Notes: generated by a model from the sequence alone, not told the origin. Positions 21,332 to 32,000 are shown, counted from the first letter of the stretch. The stretch: 64,000 nt of DNA from Nostoc cf. commune SO-36 (GCF_023734775.1 NZ_AP025732.1:1804501-1868500), one strand, 5' to 3'. A program made the numbers and translations.

Positions 21332-22151
21332 TTACTCAAGCTTAGAGAAAAGAGTTTCCCAGTTAATAGCAGGTGGTCTTTGTCCCTGGTTGACTATTTC
21401 AAAAATTTTCATGGAACTACTTGGGTGTAAAAGAGATTCTACGCAAGCGTTTGCTACATCAATCCGGCTGGTATCACCTGAAAGTGTATCCCCAGTGCCT
21501 ACTACCACACCATATTTACCTCCTGTTTTTGCCTTCAACAGTGTGTTGAGGTCGTATGAGGTATATGGCCCGTCAATCAAGCGTCCTGGGCGGATAATGG
21601 TGTAGGGTAATCCTGAATTAATAATGGACTCTTCACCCTTCTGTTTGGCATCCAACACGCCAAAAGCATTAAGAACACTAAAAGGAAACTGATTTTTACG
21701 CTCAATTCCGCAAGAAGAGACGAAAACGAATCGCTTCAAATTCTGGGGTGCTGCTGCTACTAGGTTCCTGACACCTTGAGCATCGACCTTTGCCGGACTG
21801 TTTTTTGCTTTTGCTTCGCTAGATTTGGGGTTAAGGAAGGTGATTCCCCATTCAAGCAAGTTCGGGGTTTCGTCAAACTCCCATCGCGCAGAGGGAAAGG
21901 CAGTGGTTCCAGTACTAATTTATGATATGGGTGACATTTTGTGTTGCGGCTGGCAGTGTAGCTGGCTGGCGGATGTCACCAACGGCGATTTCCACTCTTC
22001 GGTTAAACATCTCTTCCGCTTTTGCGGCATTGCGTGTCAAGACACGAACTTTCAAACCCTTTTCTAGCAGTTTGCCTACCACCAATTGCCCCACTCCACC
22101 AGTAGCACCAGCAACTAGTACCAAATCTTCAACTGAATTAAAAGAAGTCAT
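21332..22151 (-). pseudogene. NAD(P)-binding atypical SDR, one frameshift
   Basis: The N-terminal part (from 22151) has the nucleotide-binding motif VAGATGGVGQLVVGKLL and VRVLTRNAAKAEEMF, and stops at TAG after THIIN. Removing one T in the AATT run (about 21917-21921) continues as STGTTAFPSARWEFDETPNL. It then runs into the second frame LLEWGITFLNPK ... RFVFVSSCGIERK ... YTIIRPGRLIDGP to 21332, about 272 residues. Such atypical SDRs act as oxidoreductases or as assembly and regulatory factors in cyanobacteria and plastids. The substrate is unknown. Confidence 0.85.
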
Positions 22152-22376
22152 AAATTGCCTTTAAGATAGTCTATTGCTAATCTACTCAAAAAAATGCGAT
22201 CGCTATGATCGATAACATGGTAAAAGTGAGTGCGATCGCAGTTAGAGGGGAAATTGCGCCCGAATTGTTCGGTTCTACCACTGTTACAAGAACACAAATG
22301 GCTATAACCTCTTAGATAGAGTGAAATGTCTACCCTAGACGCTGTTAGTCGCTCTTGATTTAAGGGGTGAAAGCCT

Positions 22377-23864
22377 GTGTACCAATGGATATTGCCAAGT
22401 CTGAGCGAAATCTTGGCTGAAAATGAATCAAGTGTGGGAGAATGTTCACCTGCTAAAGCAGAGCAGCAGTGGCGTGTCAGCCTCGCAGCGACGGAACATT
22501 TGCTATTAAATACTTTAGCAGTTACTTCAGTTGACACAACTCAAGGATTAGTTTTAGCTGCACCAGCACCCTTATTTAGTCAGCCAAGACTAACTCAAAG
22601 TTTACAAACAGTAACTTTTACAGCTAAACCATTTAATCCATTGGCGCTAATGCCATTTCAGATGCCTACGGCGGATTACATCAACGCATCTGCCAACGAA
22701 GAAATTGCTCCCCATGAATCGGTACTTCCCTTACTACCTGCCGATCCTTTGGGTGCAGAACAGTTTTGCTTAGTTTTTACAGATAAATTTAGATTAGTAC
22801 TGGTTTTAGCAAGCCACAAAAACGGTAAAAAAACTTTTGCTTTTTCTTTTGAGCCAGAAGTAGTGCAGCAGGCTTGGCGATCGCTAGGGGCACGGGTAAT
22901 GCTGGCTAATCCAGAATTTTTCGCCCGCTTGGACGCATTAGTAGAACAGTATTCCCCGGTAGCACCAGACTACCGCATGATGGTTCAGTTTAGCCAGTTG
23001 TTGCTTCAAAAATTAACAGAACCACCAGAAACTAGAGACTCTTCACTGGGAACTGCCCAAGAGGCAGGAGAGCAGGGAAGAAGAGTTCTCCCCAATCCCC
23101 AATGCCCAATCCCCAATGCCCAATCCTTAAATCCTGATGTAGAATTGCTCCAAGCTTTTGCTCACGAAGTCCGCACACCTTTAACAACTATTCGCACCAT
23201 GACTCGTCTGCTATTGAAGCGGCGAGACTTAGATGCAAGTGTGATCAATCGCTTAAAGGTTATCGATCACGAGTGTACCGAGCAAATTGACCGCATGGAG
23301 TTGCTGTTTAAGGCGGCAGAACTAGAAACTACTGCCTCCGCAAAATCTTCAAAAACTCAACTCACACCGATGTCTTTAGATCAAGTGTTGCAGCAAAGTA
23401 TTCCCCGTTGGGAACAAGCAGCGCATCGACGGAATTTGACTTTAAATGTTGTTTTACCCCAGCAACTACCAACAGTGGTGAGCAATCCCACCATGCTGGA
23501 TCAGGTTTTGACCGGTTTGATGGAAAATTTTACTCGCAGTTTACCTGCTGGCAGCCATATTCAAGTACAAGTTATCCCGGCTGGAGATCAACTAAAGTTA
23601 CAATTATCGCCTCAATTCGGGTGTAAAGACGCAAATAAAGCCGCTATCCCGGCAACGCCACCTATTCGCAAAGCCCTTGGACAACTATTAATGTTCCAAC
23701 CAGAAACAGGTACTATTAGTTTGAATCTGGCCGCAACCAAGCATTTGTTTCAGGCGATCGGTGGCAAACTGATTGTGCGCCAACGTCCACACTATGGGGA
23801 AGTTTTGACGATTTTTCTACCTTTAGAAGTTAGCAATAAACAGAAACCAGCAGTTATGAATTAG
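22377..23864 (+). CDS. Sensor histidine kinase
   Basis: 495 residues from a GTG start with AAGGGG about 9 bases upstream. An N-terminal sensory region (about 1-210) has no named domain. A linker encoded by repeat DNA follows (LPNPQCPIPNAQSLNPD, about 239-255). The H-box is AFAHEVRTPLTTIRT with the phospho-acceptor His near residue 263. The ATP-binding part is weak: an N-box-like MLDQVLTGLMENF is seen but glycine-rich G boxes are poor, so autokinase activity is not certain. No response regulator is adjacent. It is followed after 12 bases by a small conserved gene. Confidence 0.85.
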   Translation: MYQWILPSLSEILAENESSVGECSPAKAEQQWRVSLAATEHLLLNTLAVTSVDTTQGLVLAAPAPLFSQPRLTQSLQTVTFTAKPFNPLALMPFQMPTADYINASANEEIAPHESVLPLLPADPLGAEQFCLVFTDKFRLVLVLASHKNGKKTFAFSFEPEVVQQAWRSLGARVMLANPEFFARLDALVEQYSPVAPDYRMMVQFSQLLLQKLTEPPETRDSSLGTAQEAGEQGRRVLPNPQCPIPNAQSLNPDVELLQAFAHEVRTPLTTIRTMTRLLLKRRDLDASVINRLKVIDHECTEQIDRMELLFKAAELETTASAKSSKTQLTPMSLDQVLQQSIPRWEQAAHRRNLTLNVVLPQQLPTVVSNPTMLDQVLTGLMENFTRSLPAGSHIQVQVIPAGDQLKLQLSPQFGCKDANKAAIPATPPIRKALGQLLMFQPETGTISLNLAATKHLFQAIGGKLIVRQRPHYGEVLTIFLPLEVSNKQKPAVMN

Positions 23865-23876
23865 AAGCATTTGAGT

Positions 23877-24146
23877 ATGAGCAAGCAAGATACTCCACTT
23901 ACGGGAGACGCACTGATTAAAGAAGTTTGTCGGCGGATTCGAGTAGCCCGCAGTTATTGGGATGCTCACAATAATGCTGCTTGTCGGGGTGAACGCGATC
24001 GCGCCTTAGCCCTTTACAACACCCTGAGTAAAGAACAAAAAGAACAGATTCCGCAAGTTTTGCGGGTATGGTTGCGTTACCGCAGTGAAAAATATTTTGG
24101 CGCACACCGAACGCCGCCAAAGTCAGCACGAAAATCAAATTTATAA
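23877..24146 (+). CDS. Conserved small cyanobacterial protein
   Basis: 89 residues from ATG 23877; a TTG two codons earlier is less likely. Basic and helical, with DALIKEVCRRIRVARSYWDA, then NAACRGERDRALALYNTL and a basic tail. It begins 12 bases after the histidine kinase stop, so the two are probably co-transcribed. Function not recognised. Confidence 0.7.
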   Translation: MSKQDTPLTGDALIKEVCRRIRVARSYWDAHNNAACRGERDRALALYNTLSKEQKEQIPQVLRVWLRYRSEKYFGAHRTPPKSARKSNL

Positions 24147-24436
24147 TTACTCACCTGAAGACCAGCGTATAGGTTTCTTTTTGCTGATTGTTCGTACTGC
24201 TGCGATCGCGGCGGCTGATGCTATCCACCACTGTACCCCGTGTTTCGTTTAGCGTGCGGTGCTTTGATGGGGTTTAAAATTCATGGGTTTGGCGATCGCA
24301 GAACAATAAATTTAATTTGGCACTACTAACCTTATAATTGCGTCAACTATGTTGCAGTTAAATTACTGTATCAGTTTTCCTGGTGTAGCAATTTAGCGTC
24401 TATATGTAATGAAATATAACTAATTAAGTAGAAGTA

Positions 24437-25708
24437 ATGACAACTCAGTTTTGGAAGAAACGTCTGCTGCCATTATTATGTCTAATATCATTCTTGGCGG
24501 TAGTGCAACTCAACAGCTTTGCCCCTGTCGTTGCCCAACTACCTCCTCAACCTCGTCAGGAAATTCGGGGAGTATGGTTAAGTGGTAACGATTTTAGCGT
24601 TTTTAGAAATCGTTCACAAGTGCAAGCAGCTATGAGCCAACTACGGCAGTTAAACTTTAATACTGTTTATCCCGTAGTCTGGAATGATGGTTATACCCAA
24701 TACCCCAGCGCCGTAATGCAAAAAAAGGGTGTCCCTTTTTTCTTCAAGGGAACAGATGGACAAGATGTAATTGCAGACATTATTACCCAAGCTCGCAGAC
24801 AAGGGTTACTTGCAATACCCTGGTTTGAATTTGGTTTCATGGTTCCTCTAACTTCAGAACTCGCATCGCAGCATCCAAATTGGCTAACACAAAAGGGGGA
24901 TGGGACTCAAACTTCAATTAGCGCTGCGGGTGAGGTAGCGTGGTTGAATCCTTTTCACCCCGAAGTGCAAAGCTTTATCCGCGAACTCGTCATGGAAGTT
25001 ATCACTAAATACGATGCTGATGGCGTTCAATTTGATGATCATACGAGTTTACCCGTAGATTTTGGTTACGATAAATACACAATCGGTCTATATACTCAAG
25101 AAACTGGCAATCCTCCACCATCCAATCCCCAAGCCCAAGCATGGATAAAATGGCGGGCAGATAAAATTACTGCATTCATGGTAGACCTCCAGCAAACTGT
25201 GAAAACCAGAAAACCGAATGCTATCTTCTCGGTTGCTCCCAATTACTATGATTTCGCTTACAAGCTGCAACTGCAAGATTGGCTCAACTGGGTACGCTTG
25301 GGTATTGTCGATGAGTTGATTATGCAGGTATACCGTAATGATTTGGAAAGTTTTATCGCTCAAATTACCCGCCCAGAAATTTTAGAAACCCAACAAGTTA
25401 TCCCAACTGCTATCGGTATTATGGCGGGATTACGAAATCGCCAAGTTTCCCTACCACAAATCCAATCTCAGGTACAAGCGTCGCAACAACGCGGTTTAGG
25501 TATCGGCTTTTTCTACTACGAAAGCCTTTGGAATGTTGCGCCTGAACCAGCAGCGCAACGCCAGGCAGCATTTGCGGCACTTTTCCCAAATTCAGCCTGC
25601 GCGATATCTCTCAAAATACACCCCGCCAGCCAACTTTTAACACCATATCTTTACCTTTATATCCAAAACCTTCCCTCGGTTCATCGTGTGCGCGGTTATT
25701 TTCTGTAA
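24437..25708 (+). CDS. Secreted GHL10-family glycoside hydrolase-like protein
   Basis: 423 residues. A signal peptide lies at about 1-33 (PLLCLISFLAVVQL ... APVVAQ), so it is exported. The GHL10 (DUF187) barrel spans about 42-385, with EIRGVWLSGND, FNTVYPVVWNDGYTQYPS, PWFEFGF, YDADGVQFDDHTS and DELIMQVYRNDLESF. These carry the acidic residues expected of a polysaccharide-cleaving enzyme. After AALFPNSA (about 390) the last 35 residues look unrelated to the family. The TAA stop directly abuts the ATG of the next, protease-like frame in the same phase. The C-terminus may thus be altered by an indel or rearrangement. Confidence 0.85.
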   Translation: MTTQFWKKRLLPLLCLISFLAVVQLNSFAPVVAQLPPQPRQEIRGVWLSGNDFSVFRNRSQVQAAMSQLRQLNFNTVYPVVWNDGYTQYPSAVMQKKGVPFFFKGTDGQDVIADIITQARRQGLLAIPWFEFGFMVPLTSELASQHPNWLTQKGDGTQTSISAAGEVAWLNPFHPEVQSFIRELVMEVITKYDADGVQFDDHTSLPVDFGYDKYTIGLYTQETGNPPPSNPQAQAWIKWRADKITAFMVDLQQTVKTRKPNAIFSVAPNYYDFAYKLQLQDWLNWVRLGIVDELIMQVYRNDLESFIAQITRPEILETQQVIPTAIGIMAGLRNRQVSLPQIQSQVQASQQRGLGIGFFYYESLWNVAPEPAAQRQAAFAALFPNSACAISLKIHPASQLLTPYLYLYIQNLPSVHRVRGYFL

Positions 25709-26579
25709 ATGGCTACGGCAAATGGTCAGCCAAGACGTATTTTATTAGATACAGGGTCAGCAGGGCTAAGAGTTCCTAAAGAGTTTTTAGGTAATGCTCC
25801 GATTCAAAGAACAGGTCAGAATATCAAGGAAGTATTAGGTGATGGTACTATTCTGGAGGGTAGAATTAGTTTATGCTAATGTCCGGTTTGGTTTAATTCC
25901 TACCGCCGAACCTATTCCCATACAGATTGTTACTAGTCGCCAATGTACTCCCCAAAAACCTAATTGTTCAGCAAAGAATGGTGTGCCTTTTTCTGGTATT
26001 GTCGGTGTCAATTATTCAGAAAAATCACTTCTTTATAATCCATTGAGAAAATTACCGGGCAATCTGAGTAACGGATTTATCGTCACTGGAAATGGTGGTA
26101 GTAACAAGAATGGCAACCTAATTCTCGGTTTAACTGCCCAAAATCAAACGGGTTTTAAAATGGCTTCTTGGAATCAGCAACCGGAAATAAATGGTGTACC
26201 CGGTAAAAGATGGGATTCTCGACTGAGCAAAGTTTGTTTAACTCTGGCTGGGAGTACTGCTAAAAATTCTTGTAATAGTGCAATGATTGCTGATACTGGA
26301 ACTATTAATGGTTTGGCTGAATTTAAGTCAGCTTCTATAGCAGGTAAACTCAAACCAGGAGTATTAGGTTCAGCAAATACTGTAAAAGTAGCAATAAATG
26401 GCATTTTTGATTATGGTCTGGTTCCAGGAAACCGCGACGGATTTAATCGCTGGAATTTGGCTATCTCGCCACAGGCAGAACAGACTATATCTGTAAATCC
26501 GGGAATCGCATTTTTTGATAAATACGATGTACTCTTTGACCAAGTTAATGGAAGACAGGGTTTTCGCAGTCGGCGATAA
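25709..26579 (+). pseudogene. Pepsin-type aspartic-protease-like protein, frameshifted
   Basis: The first frame (25709 on) encodes NGQPRRILLDTGSAGLRVP, a catalytic DTGS loop. It then reads DGTILEGRIS and stops at TAA. Removing one T from the TTT run (about 25870-25873) continues as YANVRFGLIPTAEPIPIQIV and runs to 26579. A second DTG loop (SAMIADTGTINGL) completes the pair expected in a bilobal aspartic protease, about 290 residues. Where translation begins is unclear: the ATG abuts the glycosidase stop, and the upstream +2 frame also reads plausibly. Activity is not certain. Confidence 0.65.
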
Positions 26580-26658
26580 AGACTTGCTCCCTACTCCCTG
26601 CCTAGGGTGTTGACTCTGTGCCTTTTTAGAAGTTAACAAATCATGCAAAATATGTGTA

Positions 26659-26744
26659 GTCATTGCGAGCGGAGCGTTCGCGGAGCGTCTCGAAGAGAAG
26701 CAATCCCAGAGATTTTGCGATTGCTTCGCAAAGCTCGCAATGAC
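26659..26744. repeat. Palindromic repeat related to the 182-bp element core
   Basis: Starts GTCATTGCGAGC and ends GCTCGCAATGAC. It includes GCGTTCGCGGAGCGTCTC and an AAGCAATC / GATTGCTT pair, as in the middle of the 182-bp elements at 38200 and 46114, but without their GGGAGCATCCC ends. Confidence 0.7.
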
Positions 26745-26799
26745 ACAAGAGAGATTTTGCTCTGACACAAAAATAGTATACCGGACACGATATTATTTA

Positions 26800-27882
26800 T
26801 TAATGTCCATCATTAGACCAATGGGGACGATCGCTAGATAATTTAATTACACCGTAAGAACGGCCTACCTGCCATAAAGTAGAATTTTCATAGCTGGTTC
26901 GTGGTTGATTGATACTAACTATAGTTCCACTCGCGTTTTTGACATTTAAGGTTCCTGACCAAGTAATTTCCCAATCAATTGCTAATCTTTGGGTATGACG
27001 AGAGCTAAGAACAGGTCGAAAAGCAATATTATAAGTAGACACCATTTCTTTAGCGGCTTGGACAGAGGCAGCTTGGGTATAATGTAGCCAATTAATATCT
27101 ACATTAGGCATAGGTGGAACATCTTTGGCAGCAATTTCATTATTACTAATACGAAAAGAATAATGCATTAAATAAGCCCGTTCTGAAGGACGAAATACTG
27201 AAGCAATACTGATATTAGCTCCAGCATTTTTTAAGGCTTGCTCAAAAGCTTGTACTTTTTGACGGAAAGGAGAAGCCAAATCATCAATTGAATCGCTATC
27301 TGGGAAAAAATTAACCCAGGCTTTTCCACTTAGCCGTTGTCTTAGTCTTTTGGCATATTCGGTGATGGTGTCTAGAGCCAAGTCCAAATCAATGCCAAGC
27401 TTAGTTTTCGTTGCATTAGAAAGCTGTTGAGTTAACTCGGCTCGAAAATTGATGTCTCTTTTCTTATAAGTTTCGGTTAGTCCCCTGGTACTGTTGGGGC
27501 CAAAATCCCCATCAACCGCTAACGCAGGATTTAAAGGAGCGATCGTTGTTAAACTCTTTTGTAAGTCTTTGATCTCATTCCCGCCAAAGTTAAGATAAGC
27601 TAATAATTTTTCCGCAGAATCGGTATAAATAGCAAAATAAATGACAAAATCTTGCTCTAGCGCTTTTTTATAAGTAGCTGTATCTACAATTCCCGTTACC
27701 GTTAAACCATTACGACTCTGAAATTCACGAGTTGCTCGATCTGTAATATTACCAAAATCTCCATCAACGGCAGCAATGGGGAAATCATTATCTAAAAGAA
27801 ATTTTTGCCAAGCGGTTACAATCAGCCCTTCAGATTGTTTCTTGAGAGTAGGAAGTTGCAAAGCTTGAAAGTTAAGGCTCAT
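26800..27882 (-). CDS. Peptidoglycan-binding, M15-like D,D-peptidase
   Basis: 360 residues. Two PG-binding-1-like modules lie at the N-terminus (AVDGDFGNITDRATREFQSR, then AVDGDFGPNSTRGLTETYKK). The C-terminal domain has SSRHTQRLAIDWEI, close to the SxHxxGxAxD zinc motif of M15/VanY peptidases (Arg where Gly is usual). A final DRPHW supplies the third ligand. This suggests a zinc enzyme trimming peptidoglycan stem peptides or a phage-endolysin-like enzyme. No signal peptide is seen, so export would need another route. Confidence 0.78.
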   Translation of the reverse strand: MSLNFQALQLPTLKKQSEGLIVTAWQKFLLDNDFPIAAVDGDFGNITDRATREFQSRNGLTVTGIVDTATYKKALEQDFVIYFAIYTDSAEKLLAYLNFGGNEIKDLQKSLTTIAPLNPALAVDGDFGPNSTRGLTETYKKRDINFRAELTQQLSNATKTKLGIDLDLALDTITEYAKRLRQRLSGKAWVNFFPDSDSIDDLASPFRQKVQAFEQALKNAGANISIASVFRPSERAYLMHYSFRISNNEIAAKDVPPMPNVDINWLHYTQAASVQAAKEMVSTYNIAFRPVLSSRHTQRLAIDWEITWSGTLNVKNASGTIVSINQPRTSYENSTLWQVGRSYGVIKLSSDRPHWSNDGH

Positions 27883-27962
27883 AGTTTTTATTTAATAAAA
27901 CAATTATTTTCAGCTTCAGAAGTGCTAATACCAATTCTGGATGAAGATGCGCTAAACAATAT

Positions 27963-28223
27963 TTAAGTACAAGAAAGAAGAAAGATGCAAGCCGCAGCCG
28001 TTCCCAAGAACACTGCCATAAATAATGGATTGATTACTGTGATATTGATGGATTGCATGGCGACAATGCCCTGTACTGGCTGGAGTCGCGCCAGAGCGTT
28101 CATCACGAAGGTAGAGAAGGCAAAAAAGACTCCGGCCATCAGTCCGCAACCCAATGCTGAAAAAACTTTTAATGCGAAATATTGTTGTTGAGACAGATGT
28201 TGTAGCATTGCCTTATCATCCAA
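27963..28223 (-). pseudogene. DUF1772-like membrane protein, truncated
   Basis: 86 residues matching the N-terminal half of the DUF1772 (anthrone-oxygenase-like) membrane family: FSALGCGLMAGVFFAFSTFV, then ALARLQPVQGIVAMQSIN and a second helix ending GTAAACIFLLSCT. Family members are usually about 150-160 residues, so the C-terminal half is missing. About 25 bases past the stop lies a TAATACCAATT motif, which is the end sequence of the repeat at 42612. The 5' end overlaps the 3' end of the WD40 gene. Confidence 0.55.
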
Positions 28224-31200
28224 CCAGTTGAGCTATTTGAATATGAGCAGATGCGATCGCATTTTAACGCCCCCAAAGCTTTTAAAGTTCCCATCTCTGC
28301 TTCAGTCAACCCTATCACTTCAGTAATAATCATGCCTTCATACGGGCGGACTGGTCTGAAAGTTTGCCGACATTGCCCCGTAGTAATATCCCAACAGTTG
28401 ATTGTTTCATCCCAGCTACCACTGAGAAGAGTTTGAGCGTCGTGGCTCAGATTAAGCGACCATACCCAATTGAGATGATTCTGTAGTGTACCAAGGCAGT
28501 CTCCAGTAACTACATTCCAAATTTTGATGGTACGATCGCTACTACTGGTAATCATGCGATCGCCATCGCCGGTGAACAAAATACAGAGTACCTGGCTGGT
28601 ATGTCCAGAGAATGTACGCAGACAAACCCCTGTGTGGATATCCCACAGCCGCACCACGGACTCATCACCACCAGTAGCAACGTATTGAGTATCTGGACTC
28701 ACCGCAACTGCCCAAACACGGTTAGAGTCTGCCTCCCAACTATGAAGACAGGTTCCTGTTTCAATATCCCAGCGTTTAGCTATCTTTTCATAGCCACTGC
28801 TGAAGAGAGTCTTTCCATCAGGACTCCATGCGATCGCTAACACAGAACCAGGATGCCCCTGCAATGTTTGCAAACATTCACCAGAAGGTACATCCCATAT
28901 CTTAATTGTATGGTCGTAGCTGCCACTAGCAAGGAAGTTACTGTCTGGACTAAAAGCAATTGCCCAGACCCAACTACCGTTACCATGCAAGGTTTTCAGG
29001 CATTGCCCTGTATGCGGACTCCAAAGTTTAATAGTACGATCTGCGCTGGCGCTGGCGAGAGACTCTCCGTTGGCACTGAAGGCAACAGAGAAAATACGAT
29101 TTTTGTGTCCATGTAGTACACGAAAAGGCTGGAGGTCAGCCTTTAAGCGTTGCGGGGCATTGAGATTTACATCCCAGAGTTTAATTGTCTGGTCTTCATG
29201 TCCACTGGCAAGTAAGTTTTGCTGCCAACTGTGGGCAATCCCATAAACAGCATTACTGTGTCCTTGGAAGCTTTTAGTACACTGTCCAGTCTGAAGTTCC
29301 CAGATTCTAGCTGCATGGTCATCTCCACCACTAGCAATTAAGTGTCCTTGAGGGTGGAAAGCAATTGACCAAATCCGATTTGTATGCTTTTCCAGTGTAT
29401 CGAGACATTTCCCAGTGTCTGCGTCCCAAATCTTCACACTTTGATCGTAACTGCCACTGGCTAGCTGTTTACCCTTAGGGCTGAACGCTACGGAAGTTAC
29501 AACTCCGGCGTGTCCCTGCAAGGTCAATAAGCACACCTTAGTATGTAAATCCCACAGTTTCACAGTTTGATCAAAACTGCCACTTGCTAATATTTGCCCT
29601 TCTGGACTCCATGCGATCGCTTTTACCCAGTGCTGATGCCCTTCTAGGGTTTGCACACAGCATCCAGTTTCTAAATCCCACAGCTTGATTGTGTTATCTT
29701 CACCAGCCGTTGCTAAGATTTGACCTGCGGGATGAAAAGCTACACTCCACACACAAGCATTATGTCCTTGGAGAGTTTGCAGACATTCTCCTGTGGCTAG
29801 ATGCCAGACTTTAACTGTGTGGTCATAGCTAGTACTAGCAAGGAGTTTTGCGTCAGGATTAAAGGCGATCGCTGTAACAATGCTAGTGTGTCCATACAGC
29901 GTTTTGAAACATTCTCCGGTGGTAGTATCCCAAAGTTTAATTGTATGATCTTGACCACAACTAGCTAAAACTGGATACACAGGGCTAAAAGCAATATTCC
30001 AAACCCAACTGTTATGTTCTTTACAGCTAAAGAGTTGTTTACTATTGCTAATATCCCAAACATGAATTTCACCATTTGTATCACTGGTAGCAAGGCAGCG
30101 CCCATCTGGACTAAAGGCGACGCTAGTAATGCCGCCAAAGGTCGCAGCAAAAACACACTCTCGAAACGTCGTTTGGGTAAAGTTGACCCGATGTAAGTTG
30201 AGCAAGCGTAAATCGCAGTTACGGATGGTGAGACGAGAAAAGTCATACCCAGTTAAATCGGTTTCTAATTGCGCCAGTAAATTCAGCAGATTACCGCCAC
30301 CATACCCAACTGGATCTATAACTTCATTTTGGAGCTTTATAACTAGTCTGCCAAGTTTATACTCAAGCTGATGAACAGAGCCAAGGGTTATTTCTAGTTG
30401 ATTCAAAACAGGTCGCACAATCAGATGAATTTGACTATCGCGGATGTAGTCTTTTGCCTGGGCTTGCATCAAAGCATGAGTCAGCAGATGTTGTGGTGAT
30501 TCTGTGACTATTTCCTGGCAGACTTTTTCAATCAAGCAACCTGTCACGTATTCCATAACGACAGGTTGCTGTGTGAATCCTCCAGCATTGCTTTCTATTA
30601 AGCTACAGCAGCGTAAAGATTCTAGTACTGACATTAACTTAGGCTTAGGCAATGTTGGTGTGAAGGCTGTTTGCAATTCTGTCACGGAAAACTTCTCCCG
30701 ATTAATTGCCAGCCAATACATTACTTGCTGCTCTAAGGTAGAGAGTCTTTTGAATTGTTGCTCTAGGAGATTGCCAATGCCCTTAAATACGGTTGTGCCT
30801 TCGGCAAAGAAGTTGGCGATGTTGCCTTCATATAAGTCCCGAATGGAAGTGGCGGCAATTTTCAAAGCTAATGGATTACCACGGTAACACTCAACTAGTT
30901 GCCGGGTTTCGTCTTCGGAGCCTGATAGCCCTTTGAGTGTCAGAATTGTTTGTCCTGCTGCAACTTCTAATCCTGATAAAGCAAGGGTACGAACTGGCAA
31001 ACCATCACCTTCCAAAGCGGCGACTTCAGTAGGTTTTTCCCTGCTAGTGAGCAGGACACAGCTTTGATGCCCAGTTTCTCCCAATCGCCACAAAAGTTCA
31101 CCGTAAGGTTTGTAGCCCTCACGGTAACAGCCTGTCCCTTGCTGCAATAATGTGTCGAAATTATCCAGAATCAGCAAGCATCGAAATTTGCGGAGGTAGT

Positions 31201-31796
31201 CGATTAAACAAGTAATTTGCTCATGAGGGGAAGCAGGCAATGTGGTAACTTGCTGATGAGAAAGAATTTTGATGCAGTCCGTCACCTTGTCAGAAAAAAA
31301 AGGTGCGTGCCGAAGCGATCGCCAAATTACATACTCGAATTCGACCTGTAGCTGTTCTGCTAGCTTCACTGAGAGTGCGGTTTTGCCCATCCCACCCATA
31401 CCTAGCAATGTTACTACACGAGTCCGATCTCTCATAATCCATTGGCTGAGAGTTTCTAATTCAGTAGTACGTCCGTAGAATTGGGAAACGTCGATTGCTT
31501 CCCCCCAGCTTGTGTAGTTCCTGGAGGAGGCATTTGTGTTTTTGTCGCTGTGCGGTTCGCTTCAGTACTCCGTGCAGGTTATTTTTGGTAACTTTTTCTC
31601 CTAAAGCTTGAGAGAGCGATCGCCATAGTTGCGAACCAACATCTTTGATATGACCTGGATCGTATTTGACTTCTTTGGCCATTTCTAGGTAAGTTTTCCC
31701 TTCCCAGGAATAACGAAACACAATTTCTTGAACTTTTGTTAAGCGTCCCCGTTCCAATAATTGCTCAACTAGTGCGATCGCGTCTTCAACCGTCAT
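28169..31796 (-). pseudogene. STAND (NB-ARC) ATPase with 14 WD40 repeats, one frameshift
   Basis: The N-terminal frame (31796 to 31461) encodes a helical domain of about 100 residues (VEDAIALVEQLLERGRLTKV ... WEGKTYLEMAKEVKYDPGH), like the N-terminal module of cyanobacterial WD40-ATPases. It rejoins the main frame if one G is removed from the G6 run (C6 at 31501-31506), giving EAIDVSQFYGRTTELETLSQ. The NB-ARC core follows: GMGGMGKTAL (Walker A) and RCLLILDNFDTLL (Walker B). Then come 14 WD40 units with WD or near-WD ends, enough for two seven-bladed propellers. About 1200 residues. STAND proteins act as ligand-triggered switches in signalling or defence; the ligand is unknown. It may be functional if the indel is an artefact. 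Confidence 0.88.
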
Positions 31797-31822
31797 TTAT
31801 ATACGTATTAATACTAAGTTAA

Positions 31823-32000
31823 TAGGACTTACGCATTGACAGAAAAGCCGAAATGACAGGTATGCTTTTCAAAGCTTTTAGCTAAATTTTTCAACTATCT
31901 TTTTGCGATCGCAACTAATAAAGGGTGGTTTGGAAAAGGCTGAAACGACCTATTTACGTTAATACACAAGATCATTCGTTTGTACAGTGCGTAAGTCCTA
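31823..32000. mobile_element. MITE-like element, 178 bp, TAGGACTTACGCA ends, GTTAA target repeat
   Basis: Perfect 13-bp inverted ends TAGGACTTACGCA, with further partial matching inward, flanked by direct repeats GTTAA (31818-31822 and 32001-32005). There is no coding capacity; the interior contains one HIP1 site. Confidence 0.75.

Noticed and set aside
30504..30887. 127-residue frame on the + strand
   Set aside because: Antisense to the STAND-ATPase gene, whose domains and motifs are clear.
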